This document shows positions 6,245-7,956 of a DNA stretch of 7,956 nucleotides, piece after piece. The position numbers were made by a program, and so were the translations under genes. Under the pieces are notes generated by a model. That model saw nothing but the letters and a program-made list of their open reading frames with translations, did not search any database and had not been told where the DNA came from. Position 1 is the first letter of the stretch. Each line of letters begins with the position of its first letter. The DNA is taken from positions 1 through 7,956 of the forward strand of contig JAGGWI010000180.1 in the NCBI GenBank assembly GCA_021157505.1. Direction: 5' to 3'. Source of the DNA: Desulfuromusa sp. (lineage in GTDB: Bacteria > Desulfobacterota > Desulfuromonadia > Desulfuromonadales > Geopsychrobacteraceae).

Positions 6245-7421
6245 TATTCCTGCCGGTTTCCGTTTTTCGGGAATAGCGAGTGGAATTAAAAAAACGGGCA
6301 AACTTGATTTAGGGTTGATTGTTTCCGATTGCCCTGCAGATTGTGCAGGTGTTTTTACCAGCAATAAAGTGATTGCCGCCCCATTATTACTAACGAAACC
6401 AAGGGTTGCCAAGGGGAGGTGCCAGGCGATTCTAGTGAATAGTGGTAATGCAAACGCTTGTACTGGTGGCGCAGGTTTACAGGTTGCTGAAACAACTCTT
6501 CAATTGCTGGCGGGACAGTTGCAGATAGCTGACGACTTGATCGCAGTTGCCTCAACGGGTGTTATCGGTGAACTTCTTCCGCTTGAACCTTTTAACGCTG
6601 GAATCCCAGAGCTTGTGGCTGGTTTGTCTGCTGTTCAAGCCCCTGTTGTTGCTGAAGCGATGAAGACCACCGATGCTTTTTCAAAGGTTGCTGTTGCGAC
6701 AGAACATGGAAAACAGAACTATAGAATCCTCGGACTGGCAAAAGGAGCCGGGATGATCCATCCCAACATGGCAACGATGCTTGCTTTTGTCCTCACCGAT
6801 GCTCAGGTTGCCCCCGAGTTACTCGATACTGTATTGCAAAAGACGGTACAGAAAAGCTTCAATTCAATCACTGTCGATGGTGATACTTCCACCAATGATA
6901 TGGTTTTACTGCTGGCTAACGGTGCAGCGGGGTCCGCAACAATCAAACCCGACACTCGCGAAGCAGAAAAATTCAGCCAACATCTGCAGCGGGTGCTTCT
7001 TGATCTGGCAAAAATGATTGTCCGGGATGGAGAAGGTGCCACTAAACTGGTGCAAATCAGGGTCGTTGGTGCCAAAAATGAAAATTCAGCCCGAATAGCA
7101 GCACGTTCGGTTGCAACATCGGCTCTGGTTAAGACTGCATTTTTTGGTGAGGATGCTAACTGGGGTCGAATTATTGCTGCCGTTGGTTATTCCGGCATTG
7201 ATGTTGACCCGAACCGGATTGATATCAGTTTCAATCAAATTCCTGTCGCTGTCAATGGTTTGGCTGTTGGTGCGGAGCAGGAAGCTCAGGCGACTGCAGT
7301 ACTGCAGCTGGATGAGTTTGTTGTGACCATCAATCTACATTCAGGACCAGCTGAGTCAAGCTATTATACCTCTGACCTCAACTATGAGTATGTCAAAATC
7401 AATGCTGACTACCGAACCTGA
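6231..7421 (+). CDS. argJ: Glutamate N-acetyltransferase / ornithine acetyltransferase ArgJ
   Basis: ArgJ moves the acetyl group from N-acetylornithine to glutamate, closing the cyclic arginine pathway; some members also use acetyl-CoA to make N-acetylglutamate. From ATG 6231 it is 396 residues, normal for the family. It shows the N-terminal GFRFSGIASGIKK, the oxyanion-type STGVIGE (about 108-114), and the self-cleavage site KGAGMIHPNMATML. The nucleophile is Thr182, so cleavage between Ala181 and Thr182 would yield alpha and beta chains. The beta chain carries SITVDGDTSTNDM, FFGEDANWGRIIAAVGYSG and the C-terminal YEYVKINADYRT, all family hallmarks. An ATG at 6213 would add six residues but lacks a ribosome binding site. 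The chosen start overlaps the kinase gene by 14 bases. Sequence alone does not tell the mono- from the bifunctional type. No other arg gene is in the window. Confidence 0.96.
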   Translation: MNSADIPAGFRFSGIASGIKKTGKLDLGLIVSDCPADCAGVFTSNKVIAAPLLLTKPRVAKGRCQAILVNSGNANACTGGAGLQVAETTLQLLAGQLQIADDLIAVASTGVIGELLPLEPFNAGIPELVAGLSAVQAPVVAEAMKTTDAFSKVAVATEHGKQNYRILGLAKGAGMIHPNMATMLAFVLTDAQVAPELLDTVLQKTVQKSFNSITVDGDTSTNDMVLLLANGAAGSATIKPDTREAEKFSQHLQRVLLDLAKMIVRDGEGATKLVQIRVVGAKNENSARIAARSVATSALVKTAFFGEDANWGRIIAAVGYSGIDVDPNRIDISFNQIPVAVNGLAVGAEQEAQATAVLQLDEFVVTINLHSGPAESSYYTSDLNYEYVKINADYRT

Positions 7422-7447
7422 TTTTCCCCACCTGGCGAATTTTTTCG

Positions 7448-7834
7448 ATGACATTTAAACGAATTATTCTAATTATCCTGGATGGTGTTGGCATTGGTGC
7501 TCTGCCTGATGCTGCACAATATGGGGATCAGGACGCGGCAACGTTGCAGCATGTTGCAGAAAACGCCGGTGGTCTGTCTCTCCCTCAGTTGGAACAGTTA
7601 GGTCTCGGGCATATTGCGGCGGTTAAAGGTGTTGAAAAGGTTGCGGCTCCACTTGGTTGTTGGGGAAAAATGGCCGAAAAGAGCCCGGGGAAAGATTCTA
7701 TTACTGGACATTGGGAACTGGCCGGAGTGGTTCTGGACCGCCCTTTTGCGGTGTTTCCCCAGGGATTTCCAGAAGCAATTATTTCTGCGTTTATTGCCGC
7801 AACAGGTCTCCATCCTTTGGGCAACATTGGCTAG
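7448..7834 (+). CDS. deoB: Phosphopentomutase DeoB, N-terminal part ending at a frame break
   Basis: Phosphopentomutase interconverts ribose (or deoxyribose) 1-phosphate and 5-phosphate, linking nucleoside salvage to the pentose phosphate pathway; it is a cytoplasmic alkaline-phosphatase-superfamily enzyme needing manganese. The frame gives 128 residues with LDGVGIGALPDA (metal ligand Asp12) and KDSITGHWELAG, whose Thr86 corresponds to the phosphorylated threonine of the Bacillus enzyme (Thr85). Full DeoB is about 390 residues. Here the frame reaches TAG at 7832-7834 just after LHPLGNIG, while homology continues one frame over. The break therefore looks like a two-base loss, not a natural end. 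The ATG is the only usable start; the ribosome binding site is poor (GGCGAA, eight bases upstream). It follows argJ by 26 bases, with no terminator between. Confidence 0.85.
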   Translation: MTFKRIILIILDGVGIGALPDAAQYGDQDAATLQHVAENAGGLSLPQLEQLGLGHIAAVKGVEKVAAPLGCWGKMAEKSPGKDSITGHWELAGVVLDRPFAVFPQGFPEAIISAFIAATGLHPLGNIG

Positions 7835-7956
7835 TGGAACCGATATCCTCCGTAGCTTAGGTGAAGAACACCTGCTAACGGGTCGGCCAATTGTGTATAC
7901 AAGTAGTGACTCTGTATTCCAGATTTCCGCCCACGAAGATATTATTTCTCCTGATA
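7830..7956 (+). pseudogene. deoB: deoB continuation in the shifted frame (runs off the window)
   Basis: From 7830 another frame reads ASGTDILRSLGEEH, then LLTGRPIVYTSSDSVFQ, then ISAHEDIISPD. This is the expected DeoB sequence following the GNKxASGT motif, including the TSxDSVFQIxAHE block. It has no start of its own and no ribosome binding site, so it is the separated remainder of the gene that begins at 7448. The frame stays open to the right edge. Adding two bases at about 7826-7828 would restore a GNK-Leu-ASGT reading and rejoin the parts. Whether this is a true pseudogene or a sequence error cannot be told from this window. Confidence 0.8.

Noticed and set aside
5840..6412. Minus-strand open frame of 190 codons across the kinase/argJ junction
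   Set aside because: It is antisense to the kinase ATPase motifs and the ArgJ N-terminus; no domain or start signal supports it.
7434..7447. CGAA-TTTT-TTCG inverted repeat between argJ and deoB as a terminator
   Set aside because: The stem is short and AT-rich, and it sits directly before the deoB start in a 26-base gap; it is more likely chance.

Overview
The window is a compact, all-plus-strand stretch of a bacterial chromosome. Its gene content and order are the 3' end of recN, a membrane-anchored M23 peptidase, secA, a cytoplasmic receiver-GAF-histidine kinase, argJ and deoB. Together with the protein sequences (a SecA ending in a zinc-binding SEC-C tail and carrying a long insert near residues 245-285, and an ArgJ beginning close to a GFRFS motif), this points to the Desulfuromonadales/Geobacterales group (Geobacter, Desulfuromonas and Pelobacter relatives). 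That assignment rests on recalled family resemblance and gene order, not on a search. Base composition looks moderate in the genes and clearly AT-richer in the two large gaps.

Layout. Positions 1-449 are the last 148 codons of recN (DNA repair). A 259-base AT-rich gap follows, with a plausible extended -10 promoter. Next comes a 288-residue membrane-anchored LytM/M23 peptidase that starts at TTG. A second, 250-base gap holds a candidate promoter, a small perfect hairpin and an unusual 28-codon hydrophobic reading frame whose stop codon overlaps the secA start (ATGA). secA (896 residues) is full length with all motor motifs. Downstream, secA, the sensor kinase, argJ and deoB are packed with a 15-base gap, a 14-base overlap and a 26-base gap, so they probably share one transcript.

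Roles. The genes do not form one pathway. They combine cell-envelope functions (M23 peptidase, SecA translocase), a signalling protein of unknown input, arginine biosynthesis (ArgJ acetyl recycling) and pentose-phosphate/nucleoside salvage (DeoB). They read as an ordinary housekeeping neighbourhood.

The two observations most worth following are the possible secA leader peptide, which could work as a secretion-responsive regulator, and a clean frame break in deoB at about 7826-7830. There, a conserved GNKxASGT-type motif appears to have lost two bases. That is either a sequencing or assembly error or a real inactivating mutation. I found no CRISPR array, tRNA, rRNA, insertion sequence or obvious new defence or mobile system.
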